This document shows positions 8,720 through 17,203 of a stretch of 64,000 nucleotides of DNA, piece after piece (within the stretch, counting starts at the first letter, position 1; each line of letters starts with the position of its first letter). The position numbers and the translations under genes were made by a program. Where the stretch lies: NCBI RefSeq assembly GCF_017565705.1, contig NZ_JAGDYL010000005.1:62001-126000 (forward strand), in the 5' to 3' direction. Below the pieces are notes generated by a model. It was not told where the DNA came from and did no database searches. It saw only the letters and a list, made by a program, of their open reading frames with translations. The DNA is from Leucobacter ruminantium. GTDB taxonomy: Bacteria > Actinomycetota > Actinomycetes > Actinomycetales > Microbacteriaceae.

Positions 8720-9579
8720 GCTATCTCGCGCTCGCCGCGCTCGAGCTCGCGCTGCTCGGCCTGCTCTCGGGTCTCGCAGGCACGCTCATCGTGCTGCGGC
8801 GCCGCTCGTTCTTCGCGGTGGCGCTCAGCCACGCGACCTTCCCCGGCGGCGTCGTCTTCGCCGTGCTCGGCTGGAACCTGCTGCTCGGGCAGGCGCTGTT
8901 CGCGCTCGTGCTCGTGCTGCTCATGACGCTCCTGTCGCGCATCCCGCAGCAGGGTCGTCAGGTGACGAGCGGGGTCGTGCTCTCGTTCGGTTTCGCGCTC
9001 GGCACGCTGCTCGCGAGTCTCAACCCGGGGCTCGGCGTGCCGGTCGAGGCGCTGCTGGTGGGCTCGCCCCTGAGCGTCACCGGCGGCGATGTCGCGGCGA
9101 CCGCCGGCGTGCTCGTGGCGTCGGCGCTGGTGCTCGCGGCGACCCGGCGCAGCATCCTGTTCCACACCTTCGACCCCGTCGGCTTCGCCGCAGCGGGCTT
9201 CCGCGGCTGGCCGATCGAGCTCGTGGTGACCGGGGTGATCGCCGCCTCCGTGGTCGTCGCGATGCCCGCGGTCGGCGCGATCCTCGGGGTCGCCGTGCTC
9301 ATCGCGCCGGCCGCCGCCGCGCGCGTGCTCGTGGGGCGGATCGAGTGGATCCCTCCCCTCGCCGCCGCGATCGGGGTGCTCGGCGGCCTGCTCGGCCTCT
9401 GGATCTCGCGCGAGTTCGGCGTCGCGGCAGGGGGCTCGGTCGGGCTGGTGCTGACGGGCCTCTTCGTGCTCGCGCTGGCGGTGCGATCCCTCGCCCGCGC
9501 ATTCGCGCTCCCGCGCCCGCCGAAGTTCGCTACGGTGGATGCCAAGCGACGGGAGGACTGTGATGCAGCCGAGGCGTAA
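8716..9579 (+). CDS. metal ABC transporter permease (second membrane subunit)
   Basis: 287 aa; the start is fixed by an ATGA overlap. It is an ABC-3 family membrane protein with about eight transmembrane helices and the conserved LRRRSFFAVALSHATFPGG block. It probably pairs with the preceding permease. The C-terminus (residues about 265-287) is charged. Its final codons overlap the regulator gene by 17 bases, which keeps all five genes in one transcript. Confidence 0.87.
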   Translation: MSYLALAALELALLGLLSGLAGTLIVLRRRSFFAVALSHATFPGGVVFAVLGWNLLLGQALFALVLVLLMTLLSRIPQQGRQVTSGVVLSFGFALGTLLASLNPGLGVPVEALLVGSPLSVTGGDVAATAGVLVASALVLAATRRSILFHTFDPVGFAAAGFRGWPIELVVTGVIAASVVVAMPAVGAILGVAVLIAPAAAARVLVGRIEWIPPLAAAIGVLGGLLGLWISREFGVAAGGSVGLVLTGLFVLALAVRSLARAFALPRPPKFATVDAKRREDCDAAEA

Positions 9580-9952
9580 CACCTGGCAGCGCGAGGCGGT
9601 GCGCGCCGCGCTCGCCGAGGCCCGCGGCTTCGTCAGCGCCCAGCAGCTGCATCAGGGACTGCGCGACGGGGGGTCGACGATCGGCCTCGCGACCGTCTAC
9701 CGCGCGCTCGCCGGCCTCGCCGAGACGGGTGAGGCGGACTCGCTGCAGTCTCCCGAGGGCGAGAACCTGTTCCGCTCCTGCGCGACGCAAGGCCACCATC
9801 ATCACCTCATCTGTCGCAGCTGCGGTGCGACGGTCGAGCTCTCGGCCACCGTCGTCGAGGAGTGGACGAAGCGCGTCGGCGCCGAGCACGGCTTCACCGA
9901 GATCGAGCACGTGGTCGACCTGTTCGGCCTGTGCGAGCGCTGCCGCTCCTGA
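9563..9952 (+). CDS. zur: Fur-family metalloregulator, probable Zur
   Basis: 129 aa, short but complete for the Fur family. The ATG at 9563 lies 6 bases after GGAGG; a GTG one codon earlier is too close to it. The N-terminal winged helix (residues about 5-75: AEARGFVSAQQLHQGL, ATVYRALAGL) binds DNA. The C-terminal dimer domain has the metal motif HHHHLICRSCG and a final CERC, giving the two CxxC pairs of the structural zinc site. Its place at the end of a zinc importer operon argues for Zur rather than Fur. It is expected to repress this operon when zinc is sufficient. Confidence 0.87.
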   Translation: MQPRRNTWQREAVRAALAEARGFVSAQQLHQGLRDGGSTIGLATVYRALAGLAETGEADSLQSPEGENLFRSCATQGHHHHLICRSCGATVELSATVVEEWTKRVGAEHGFTEIEHVVDLFGLCERCRS

Positions 9953-10048
9953 GGCGCGGTTGACCGCCGGGCCGCGGCGCCAGTGCGCCCGGCCGCCGCG
10001 CGGTTCGTCGGATGGGCTTCGATACGGGAGGCTGCCGAGAACTTGATG

Positions 10049-10065
10049 ATGCACTAGAGGTGCAT
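10049..10065 (+). promoter_or_regulatory. palindromic operator and probable -10 region of the XRE-cupin operon
   Basis: ATGCAC, TAGAG, GTGCAT forms a perfect 6+5+6 dyad. A third TGCAC half-site follows at 10071-10075, and the -10-like TATGCT lies between them at 10066-10071. The start codon at 10078 is so close that the transcript is probably nearly leaderless. Position and symmetry suggest autoregulation by the adjacent XRE protein. Confidence 0.5.
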
Positions 10066-10077
10066 TATGCTGCACTC

Positions 10078-10683
10078 ATGGATGAGAGTGCGGAGACACT
10101 GGCGCGTGCGATCGGCGCGCGCGTGCGACAGGAGCGCAAGCTGCGCGACTGGACCCTCGACGGCCTCGCGGCTGCGGCCGGCGTGAGCCGCAGGATGCTC
10201 GTGAACGTCGAGCAGGGAACGGTGAACCCGAGCGTCGGCACGTTGCTGCGCATCTCCGACGCGCTCGGCGTCGGGCTGCCCGCGCTCGTCGAGCCGCCCG
10301 AGCCGCGCGCCGCGAAGCTGACACGCAGCGGTGAGGGAGCGGTGCTCTGGAACGGCGAGGCGGGCGGGCGCGGGGTGCTCGTCGCGGGTACCGAGCCGCC
10401 CGACGTGGTCGAGCTCTGGGACTGGATCCTCGCCCCGGGCGAGCGGCACTCGAGCGAGTCCCACTCCCCGGGCACGCGCGAGCTGCTGCACGTGCGGGAG
10501 GGCTCCCTCACGGTCGAGATCGAGGGCGAGGCCCACGAACTGCAGGAGGGCGACGCGCTGAGCTTCCGAGGAGATGCCGCGCACGCCTACGCAAACCCGC
10601 ACGAGCGGCCCGCCCGCTTCTCGCTCGCGGTCTTCGAGCCCGGAGTCGGAGCGACGCACCGATCGGAGGCCCCCGATGCCTGA
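10078..10683 (+). CDS. XRE-family regulator with C-terminal cupin domain
   Basis: 201 aa. Residues about 8-65 form a lambda-repressor-like HTH (LDGLAAAAGVSRRMLVNVEQ, NPSVGTLLRISDALGV). Residues about 110-190 are a small cupin (SHSPGTRELLHVREGSLTV, EGDALSFRGDAAHAYAN) that probably senses a small ligand. This XRE-cupin architecture is common next to exporters and amino-acid genes. The ATG at 10078 is chosen because upstream in-frame codons overlap the operator. It overlaps the B3/B4 gene by 8 bases, and the three genes 10078-12327 form one operon. Confidence 0.85.
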   Translation: MDESAETLARAIGARVRQERKLRDWTLDGLAAAAGVSRRMLVNVEQGTVNPSVGTLLRISDALGVGLPALVEPPEPRAAKLTRSGEGAVLWNGEAGGRGVLVAGTEPPDVVELWDWILAPGERHSSESHSPGTRELLHVREGSLTVEIEGEAHELQEGDALSFRGDAAHAYANPHERPARFSLAVFEPGVGATHRSEAPDA

Positions 10684-11455
10684 GCAGACGGCGCCCGAGA
10701 CGACGCCCGAGAACTTCCTCGCCGCGTGCTCGGTCGATCCCTCCGTGCTCGCGCTCCGCCCCGACTACCGCGCGATGCTGCTCGTCGTCGACGGTCTCGA
10801 ACCGGGCCGTGCGGCGGGCGAGGGATCGGCGCACGGCGACGAATCGGCAGTCGGCGAGGGATCGGCAGCGATCGACGCGCTCGTCGCGCGCGCCGAGGAG
10901 CACGCGCGCACGCTGCTCGCGGGCTCACCGGTCGAGGAGCTGCCCCACATCGCCGCCTGGCGCGACGCCTACCGCGCCTTCGGAGCCAAGCCGCAGCGCA
11001 CCCGCAACAGCCTCGAGGCGCTCACCCGCAGAGCCGGGACCGGTCTGCCGCGCGTCAACGCGCTCACCGACGTCTACAACGCAATCTCGGTGCTGCACCA
11101 GGTGCCGCTCGGAGGCGAGGACCTGGTCGCTTACGCCGGCCCGGCGCGACTGACGCGTGCGACGGGCGACGAGCCCTTCGACACCGTCGCGAACGGGGAG
11201 GCGGCGATCGAGCACCCCGATCCCGGCGAGGTCGTCTGGACGGACGACGCGGGGGTGACCTGCCGCCGCTGGAACTGGCGGCAGGGCCGCCGAACGGCGC
11301 TCACCGACACGACGCGCACAGCGTTCTTCATCATGGACGCCCTCGAACCGATGGGCGACACGGCGCTCGACAGCGCCGCCGACGCCCTGACCGACGCGCT
11401 CGCGGCGCTCGGCGACGGCGCGACGGTCGTCCGCAGGAGGGTGGGCGCCGCGTGA
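10676..11455 (+). CDS. B3/B4 (tRNA-editing-like) domain protein
   Basis: 259 aa. The central part (residues about 85-230) matches the B3/B4 fold, the editing domain of phenylalanyl-tRNA synthetase beta that also occurs as a free-standing protein: AFGAKPQRTRNSLEALTRRA, LPRVNALTDVYNAISVLHQVPLGGEDL. Free-standing members may hydrolyse misacylated tRNAs, but proof is lacking for most. The segment around residues 43-62 (GRAAGEGSAHGDESAVGEGS) holds two GEGS copies encoded by two adjacent copies of the genome repeat and looks like expansion of a linker. It is coupled to the upstream regulator and the downstream exporter, suggesting a shared link to amino-acid handling. Confidence 0.75.
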   Translation: MPEQTAPETTPENFLAACSVDPSVLALRPDYRAMLLVVDGLEPGRAAGEGSAHGDESAVGEGSAAIDALVARAEEHARTLLAGSPVEELPHIAAWRDAYRAFGAKPQRTRNSLEALTRRAGTGLPRVNALTDVYNAISVLHQVPLGGEDLVAYAGPARLTRATGDEPFDTVANGEAAIEHPDPGEVVWTDDAGVTCRRWNWRQGRRTALTDTTRTAFFIMDALEPMGDTALDSAADALTDALAALGDGATVVRRRVGAA

Positions 11456-12327
11456 TCCCGCGCTCCTCGACGGGGATCCCTCCCTGGTCGCTGGCCATCG
11501 CCGCGATGCTGCTCATCCAGGTCTCGAACGCGCTCTCCGTCACGGTGATCGAGCAGGTCGGGCCCGCGGGCACGGCCTGGCTGCGCATGTGCTTCGGCGG
11601 TGTTCTGCTGCTCATCATCGCGAGGCCTCGCCTCAGATCGATCAGGGCGAGGGATCTCCCCGCGCTGCTCGTGCTCGGACTCGTCACGGGATTCATGACC
11701 ACCTTCTTCCTCGCGGCGGTCGAGCGCATCCCGCTCGGCACCGCCGTGGCGATCGAGTTCCTCGGTCCGCTCGCGGTCGCCGGAATCGCGAGCAAGCGCC
11801 GCAGTGCGCTCGCCTGGCCGCTGCTCGCGCTCGTCGGAATCGTGCTGCTCACCGAGCCCTGGCACGGACGCATGGACCTCGTCGGGGTGGGCTTCGCGCT
11901 GCTGGCGGGCACCTGTTGGGCGCTCTACAACGTCTTCACCCAGTCCGTCGGCGACCGCTTCTCGGGCATCAGCGGGCTGGCGCTCACCATCCCGATCGCC
12001 GCCGTCTTCACCGCGCCCGTCGGGCTGCCGCAGGTGCTCGGCGGCAACGCGGCGCTCTGGGTGCTGCTGCTCGCAGCGGGCATCGCGCTCATCACTCCCG
12101 TCATCTCCTTCGGCCTCGAGATGCTCGCGCTGCGACGCATGACGCACACCGCGTTCGGCACCCTGCTCGCGATCGAGCCGGCCTTCGGCGTGCTCATCGG
12201 TCTGCTCGTGCTGAGCCAGTCTCCGACCGCCATGCAGCTCGTCGGCATCGCGCTCGTCGTGATCGCGGGTGCCGCCGCGCAGCGCGGCGGCGGCAGGCAG
12301 CGGGTGGAGCCCCACCCCGCCGATTGA
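11452..12327 (+). CDS. EamA-family transporter, RhtA-like exporter
   Basis: 291 aa, starting with the GTG of a GTGA overlap. It has ten predicted membrane helices in two EamA halves (about residues 12-140 and 148-280); GTAVAIEFLGPLAVA in the first half is characteristic of RhtA-type threonine/homoserine exporters. It is a cytoplasmic-membrane protein. With the B3/B4 protein and the XRE-cupin regulator it forms a compact operon that fits export of an amino acid or analogue. The exact substrate is unknown. Confidence 0.82.
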   Translation: MIPRSSTGIPPWSLAIAAMLLIQVSNALSVTVIEQVGPAGTAWLRMCFGGVLLLIIARPRLRSIRARDLPALLVLGLVTGFMTTFFLAAVERIPLGTAVAIEFLGPLAVAGIASKRRSALAWPLLALVGIVLLTEPWHGRMDLVGVGFALLAGTCWALYNVFTQSVGDRFSGISGLALTIPIAAVFTAPVGLPQVLGGNAALWVLLLAAGIALITPVISFGLEMLALRRMTHTAFGTLLAIEPAFGVLIGLLVLSQSPTAMQLVGIALVVIAGAAAQRGGGRQRVEPHPAD

Positions 12328-12339
12328 GCGAGCGGAGCC

Positions 12340-15300
12340 TCACTCCCGCAGATCCTCGAGCACCGCGGTGACCGCCTCCTCGTTCGCCCGGCCGGCCTGC
12401 GGGCCGTCGGCCGCGAAGCGGCGCTTCCACACGATCTTGTTCGCCAGGTAGCGGGCGCGCTTCAGCCTCCTCCGCTCGCGCCTACGCTCCACGAGCGTGT
12501 ACAGGATCGGCACGAGCACGAGCGTCAGCAGGGTCGACGAGATCAGGCCGCCGATCACCACGATCGCGAGCGGCTTCGAGATGAAGACACCGCCGCCGGT
12601 CAGCCCGAGCGACATCGGCACGAGCGCGAAGATCGTGGCGGCCGCGGTCATCAGGATGGGGCGCAGGCGCAGTCGGGTGCCGTGCTCCACGGCCTCGTCG
12701 AGGTCGGCGCCGCTCGCGCGCAGCCGGTTCACGAGGTCCATGAGCACGATCGCGTTCGTCACCACGATGCCGATGAGCATGAGCAGGCCGATCAGGGCGG
12801 GCAGGCCGAGCGGCGTGTTCGTGACGAGCAGGCCGAGGATGGCGCCCGTGGCCGCGAACGGGATCGAGACGAGCAGCACGAACGGCCCGCGGAAGCTGCG
12901 GAACGTCGCGACCATCACGAGCATGACGAGCACGATCGCGCCGAGCATCGCCGCGAACAGCTGGGTGAAGGCCTCGTCCTGCTCGGCGCTCACGCCGCCG
13001 AGGTCGAACGAGACGCCCGCGGGCAGCTCGGTCTCGGCGATGGCCTCGTCGATCGCCGCGTTCGCCGCGTCGAGCTGCCCCGGTCGCGGCGTCACGGTGA
13101 GCACGACCTGGCGATCGCCGTCGGCCCGCGTGATCATGGGCGCGGTCAGCTCCTCCTCGACGGTCGCGATCTCGGAGAGGGGGATCGCGGAGCCCGTGAC
13201 CGCTGCCGCGGCCTTCTGCTCGGCCTCGGCCTGATCCTGCTCGGCCCGCTGATTCGCGGCCTCGGCCTGCGCCTCTCGCAGCGACTTGATCTGCTCGTCG
13301 GCGCCCTCGATCCCGCTCTGCGCCCCCGCGATGGCCTCCTGCAGGGCTGCGATCTGCGCGGCGCGCTCCTCGTAGGCCCGCGCGGCCGCGTCCTCCTCGG
13401 GCGAGAGCGGCGGCTGGGGCACGACGGGCGCCGTGAGCAGCTGCGCGAGCTGCTGGTTCAGCGGTGCGAGCTGGGCGGCGAGCTCCGCGCGCATGTTCTG
13501 CGCCTCGGTGATCTGCGAGGCGAGTTCGTTCTCCGACTTCACGCGCGCGTCCTCGGCCTGGGCCTCGGCCTTCTGCTGCAGTGCGTCGCTCGCGGCCTTC
13601 TGGGCCGCCGCGTTCTGCTGGGGCGTGACGGGCAGCATGATCTCGCCGAGCTTCGCGGCGCCGCGCTCGGACCCTGGCGTGCGCACGACGATGTCGCGCT
13701 CGCGGCCCTCGAGCATCAGGCGGCCGGCGGTGCTGCCCTCGAGGGCCTCCTGGATCGCCTTCGCGACCGACGCCCGGTCGAAGCCGAGCAGCGTGGCCTT
13801 CGCCTCATCGAGTTTCACGCGCATGACGGGCTGCTCGCCCTTCAGATCGCTCTGCACCGACCGCACGCCCTCCGCGTCCGACAGGCGCTCCTCGAGCGAC
13901 TCGCTCGCCTTGCGCAACGCCGCGGGATCGCTGCCCTTGATCTGCAGCGCGATGCCCGAACCGGCGGCTCCCGCCACGAAGGCGTCCTGCGTGGCCAGAC
14001 GCACCTCGCCCGCGCCCCGCAGATCGTCGAGCGCGCGCTCCACTGCGGCGCTCACGGTGTTGGCGTCGGCTCCGTCGGCGAGCTGCACGTCGTAGGTGAT
14101 CGTGGTCGGCTCGCCCGCGACCGCGGTGCCGACCGGGATCGACGTCATCACGTCGCGCACGCCGGTCACCTCGCCGAGCGCCCGTTCCACGGGCTCGGCG
14201 ACCGCGATGAGCTCTTCGGCTCCGAGCGCGGCGCCCGTCAGCTCGGGCGCTTCCTCGCCCTCCTCGGCCTGCTTCTTCTCCGGCGTCTGCAGCACCTGCA
14301 GGCTCTCGGCGCCCGATGAGCCGAGGAAGTCGGTCTGCAGCAGCGAGGTCATCGCGAGCGTTCCGATCAGGATGAGGCCCGAGGCGATCAGCGTGATCAC
14401 CGGATGCCGCCTCGTCGCGTTCAGCGCGGGCATGACCGCCCGCTGCAGGCGGTCGGGAGCGGTGTGGATCTCGGCGAGGTCGTCGTGCGGGTCTGCGGCC
14501 GGGGCCGCGCCTGCGGCGGCGAGGGATCCCTCGCCCGTTCTCCCGCCCCTCCGCCGCTTGCCGCGCATGAACCAGAACGCGAGCACCGGCACGATCGTGA
14601 GCGCGACGAACAGCGACGCGAGCAGGGCGATCGTCACGGTCACCGCGAAGGGGCGGAACAGCTGGCCGGCGAGCCCCGACACGAAGGCGATCGGCAGGAA
14701 CACCGCCACCGTGGTGAGCGTCGAAGCCGTGATCGCACCCGCCACCTGCCGCACCGAGGCGACGACGCCCTCCACGGTCAGCGGGCCGGTGCCGCGGCGG
14801 CGGCTGATGTTCTCGATCACCACGATCGAGTCGTCGACGACGCGGCCGATCGCGATCGTGAGCGCGCCGAGCGTGAGGATGTTCAGGGTATTGCCGCTCC
14901 ACCACAGGCCGATGAGGGTGATCAGCAGCGACAGCGGGATGGAGAGCGCGGCGATCACGGTCGATCGCCACGAGCCCAGGAACGCGAGGATCACGAGCAC
15001 CGCGAACAGCAGGCCGAGGCCGCCCTCGACCGACAGGTCGTGGATCGACTGCTCGATGTAGGGCGCCTGGTCGAAGATCGCGACGAACTCCGCGTCGAGG
15101 CCCGGCGCGAGCCGGTCGAGCTCCGCGTTCACCGCGTGCGAGATGTCGACGACGTTGGCGCCCTGGGCGGGCGTGATCTGCAGCGTCATCGCGGGGTTGC
15201 CGTTGACGCGCGAGATGCTCGTCGCGGGCTTCGTCTCGAGGTGCACGTCGGCGAAGTCGGAGACGCCCACCACGCTGCTGTTGCCCTCGGCGTCGGTCAC

Positions 15301-16056
15301 CGTGAGCGGCAGGGCGGCGATCTCGGCGGCCGCCTCCTCCGCCGTCGCGCCTGCCCCGAGCATCGTGCCGACCGTCACGGAGACGGGCCCCTCGGGGGAG
15401 TCGGCCTGGCCGGCGGGGAGCGTCGCACCGTGCGCCTCGAGCAGCGGCGGGAGCATGGCCGGGTCGACCCGGAGGCGGGTGACGTCGGCAGCGCGCAGGT
15501 CGATCATCACCTGCTGCTCCTCGCGGCCCGAGAGCTCGACCGTGCGCACGCCGCTCACGCCCTGCAGGGCGGGCACCACCGTGTTCGCGAGCGCGTCTCC
15601 GAACTTCGCCCGGTCGCCGGGAGCGCCCGCGCTCAGCACCATCGCGGGCATGTCGTCGGAGCCGCCCGAGAAGACCTGCACCTCGGCGCCCGTCGGCAGC
15701 ATGGGCTTCAGCGACTCGGCTGCGCCGCGCACCGCGCGGAAGGTCTCGTCGTCGTTCTCGCCGAAGGGCCACTCGACGGTGATGTCGGCAGTGCCGCTCG
15801 TCGTCGTCGACGTCACCCGGTTGACGCCCGACACGCCCTGTACCGCCTGCTCGACGGGCTCCGTTACGGTGCGCGCCATCTCCTCGGGCGCGAGGCCGTC
15901 GGCCTGCACGCTCACGAACGCCATCGGCACCTGCATCGACGGCATGAGCTCCTGCTTCAACGCGCTCATGGAGAAGAGGCCGAGCACCGCCACTGCGAGC
16001 GTCGTGAGCCCGACGATGAGGCGGTTCTTGAGGCTGGTGCGCGTGAGAAATGACAT
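12340..16056 (-). CDS. RND-family efflux permease (AcrB/HAE1-like) with coiled-coil insertion
   Basis: 1238 aa from the ATG at 16056, which begins MSFLTRTSLKNRLIVG; the same open frame runs upstream but that part overlaps the SGNH gene in another frame. Twelve membrane helices in two halves surround two large extracytoplasmic loops. RND landmarks include the N-terminal amphipathic start, IGRVVDDSIVVIENISR in helix 4 (Asp-Asp proton relay), and GIVVTNAIVLMDLVNR in the second half. Family proteins are usually 1030-1060 aa. The excess comes mostly from an Ala/Gln/Glu-rich coiled coil of about 130-145 residues in the second loop (DNA about 13190-13640). No membrane fusion protein or outer channel gene is nearby. 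A linker near residue 510 carries GEGSLA from a perfect repeat palindrome. Confidence 0.85.
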   Translation of the reverse strand: MSFLTRTSLKNRLIVGLTTLAVAVLGLFSMSALKQELMPSMQVPMAFVSVQADGLAPEEMARTVTEPVEQAVQGVSGVNRVTSTTTSGTADITVEWPFGENDDETFRAVRGAAESLKPMLPTGAEVQVFSGGSDDMPAMVLSAGAPGDRAKFGDALANTVVPALQGVSGVRTVELSGREEQQVMIDLRAADVTRLRVDPAMLPPLLEAHGATLPAGQADSPEGPVSVTVGTMLGAGATAEEAAAEIAALPLTVTDAEGNSSVVGVSDFADVHLETKPATSISRVNGNPAMTLQITPAQGANVVDISHAVNAELDRLAPGLDAEFVAIFDQAPYIEQSIHDLSVEGGLGLLFAVLVILAFLGSWRSTVIAALSIPLSLLITLIGLWWSGNTLNILTLGALTIAIGRVVDDSIVVIENISRRRGTGPLTVEGVVASVRQVAGAITASTLTTVAVFLPIAFVSGLAGQLFRPFAVTVTIALLASLFVALTIVPVLAFWFMRGKRRRGGRTGEGSLAAAGAAPAADPHDDLAEIHTAPDRLQRAVMPALNATRRHPVITLIASGLILIGTLAMTSLLQTDFLGSSGAESLQVLQTPEKKQAEEGEEAPELTGAALGAEELIAVAEPVERALGEVTGVRDVMTSIPVGTAVAGEPTTITYDVQLADGADANTVSAAVERALDDLRGAGEVRLATQDAFVAGAAGSGIALQIKGSDPAALRKASESLEERLSDAEGVRSVQSDLKGEQPVMRVKLDEAKATLLGFDRASVAKAIQEALEGSTAGRLMLEGRERDIVVRTPGSERGAAKLGEIMLPVTPQQNAAAQKAASDALQQKAEAQAEDARVKSENELASQITEAQNMRAELAAQLAPLNQQLAQLLTAPVVPQPPLSPEEDAAARAYEERAAQIAALQEAIAGAQSGIEGADEQIKSLREAQAEAANQRAEQDQAEAEQKAAAAVTGSAIPLSEIATVEEELTAPMITRADGDRQVVLTVTPRPGQLDAANAAIDEAIAETELPAGVSFDLGGVSAEQDEAFTQLFAAMLGAIVLVMLVMVATFRSFRGPFVLLVSIPFAATGAILGLLVTNTPLGLPALIGLLMLIGIVVTNAIVLMDLVNRLRASGADLDEAVEHGTRLRLRPILMTAAATIFALVPMSLGLTGGGVFISKPLAIVVIGGLISSTLLTLVLVPILYTLVERRRERRRLKRARYLANKIVWKRRFAADGPQAGRANEEAVTAVLEDLRE
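14518..14535. repeat. GGCGAGGGATCCCTCGCC perfect palindrome inside the RND gene
   Basis: An 18-bp palindrome, the full-length symmetric form of the iterated repeat. It lies in the part of the RND gene that encodes the cytoplasmic linker between the two halves (TGEGSLAAAG). Confidence 0.75.
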
Positions 16057-16189
16057 GCGTGCTTTCGGGCCGGGCCGCGGGTGCGTGCGGCGGATCGTCG
16101 CCGGGGTGCGTGCGCGGTCGCGGCGGTGGATGATTCCACCCTGGCGTCTCCCACGTCCCCGCCGCATCATCCCGCGGTACCATTTCCGC

Positions 16190-16205
16190 TCATCCCGCAG
16201 GATGA
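16190..16205. promoter_or_regulatory. small dyad TCATCC-4-GGATGA upstream of the RND gene
   Basis: A perfect 6+4+6 inverted repeat in the 230-bp gap between the SGNH gene and the RND gene, on the upstream side of the RND start. A related CATCATCCCGC lies 25 bases away (16165-16175). It could be the operator of a regulator encoded elsewhere; no TetR or MarR gene for this pump is in the window next to it. Evidence is only the symmetry and location. Confidence 0.3.
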
Positions 16206-16286
16206 TTCGGGAAACCCCGAAGACCCCGCTCCCGCGGCGCGATCCCCGTCCGCGTGGCGCTCTGCGCGGTCGGAGCATTCGGGGAG

Positions 16287-17099
16287 CTAGCCTCGCGCCA
16301 GCACCTCGACCCAGGCCGGGTGCTTCGCCGTGCGGCCGTCGCCGCTCGAACGGCCGGTGAGCCTCCGCCGCACCCACGGCACCACGTGCTCGCGGGTGTA
16401 GCTGAGCTGCTCCCTCCGGGTGGGGCGAGGGATCGCCTCCGCCTCGAGCACCCAGTCGGCGGGCGCACCGTAGCCCAGTGCGCGCAGCACGTTCGAAGCG
16501 ACGCGGCGGTGCCCGACCGGAGCGAGGTGCAACCGATCGGGCGACCAGTACTGGCGCCCCGCGAGCTCGGCGTCGCTCCAGTTGTCGGCGAAGCGGATGC
16601 CGAGGCGCTCGGCGATCCCTCGCGCCTCCCGCACGAGCGCATCGCCCTTGCGCCGCACGCGCTCGCCGCCGGGAAGGCCCGCCGTGGGATTCGCGCCCGC
16701 GAGCAGCAGCGGCTCGGCGCCCGCGTCCGCGATGCGGCGCAGTGCGCGTTCGGTCTCCCGGCTGATCCAGGCGAGGTCGGTGCCGGGCCGCAGCATGTCG
16801 TTGCCGCCGCCGTTGAAGCTCACGAGCGTGGGGCCGAGTGCGAGTGCCGGTTCGAGCTGTTCGGCGATGATGGGGGCGAGCAGCCGGCCGCGGATGGCGA
16901 GGTTCGCGTATTGCACGGGCTCGCCGGTCGCGTCGGCGAGGCCCTGCGCGACGAGGTCGGCCCAGCCTCGCACCGAGCCGTCGGGCCGTTCGTCGCCGAC
17001 GCCCTCGGTGAAGCTGTCGCCGATCGCCACGTAGCGGATCGCCCGCTGCGTCGGGTCGACGCCGCCCCGTGCCGAATCGGTCTGCCACACTCCGCTCAC
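16287..17099 (-). CDS. SGNH/GDSL-family hydrolase
   Basis: 270 aa. Block I is GDSFTEG with nucleophile Ser29, block III is NGGGND with Asn100, and block V is DRLH with Asp188 and His191, so all four SGNH positions are present. There is no signal peptide, so it is cytoplasmic. Family members cleave esters of varied acids, often acyl or acetyl groups on sugars or lipids; the substrate is unknown. The annotated GTG at 17099 lies inside its own GGGGG tract. A GTG three codons downstream (17090) has GAGGGGG 8 bases before it and may be the true start. It runs in the same direction as the RND gene, 230 bp upstream of it. Confidence 0.85.
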   Translation of the reverse strand: MSGVWQTDSARGGVDPTQRAIRYVAIGDSFTEGVGDERPDGSVRGWADLVAQGLADATGEPVQYANLAIRGRLLAPIIAEQLEPALALGPTLVSFNGGGNDMLRPGTDLAWISRETERALRRIADAGAEPLLLAGANPTAGLPGGERVRRKGDALVREARGIAERLGIRFADNWSDAELAGRQYWSPDRLHLAPVGHRRVASNVLRALGYGAPADWVLEAEAIPRPTRREQLSYTREHVVPWVRRRLTGRSSGDGRTAKHPAWVEVLARG

Positions 17100-17142
17100 C
17101 CCCTCAGCCTACGCGCTTGTGCGGGGCCGATGGCGGGCGGGG

Positions 17143-17171
17143 TTGACATTCGCGGCGGGGGTGCATAGGTT
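17143..17171 (+). promoter_or_regulatory. sigma-70-type promoter of the YtrA-ABC operon
   Basis: -35 TTGACA at 17143-17148, a 17-bp spacer, and -10 TAGGTT at 17166-17171. The predicted start of transcription near 17178 falls inside the operator that follows, so repressor binding would block the polymerase directly. Confidence 0.7.
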
Positions 17172-17191
17172 CATTAGTGAAGTAATGAACC
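17168..17191 (+). promoter_or_regulatory. YtrA-type GntR operator, perfect 9+6+9 palindrome
   Basis: GGTTCATTA and TAATGAACC flank a 6-bp spacer (GTGAAG). The dyad covers the end of the -10 box and the expected transcription start, and ends 12 bases before the GTG of the GntR gene. YtrA-subfamily regulators are known to bind GTnCATTA-type dyads at their own promoters, so autoregulation is very likely. Confidence 0.75.
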
Positions 17192-17203
17192 AGGGAGGCT
17201 CAG

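Noticed and set aside
16057-17088. Upstream extension of the RND open frame by 344 codons
   Set aside because: The extension overlaps the SGNH hydrolase gene, which has all catalytic blocks, and the real RND start (MSFLTRTSL) is internal.
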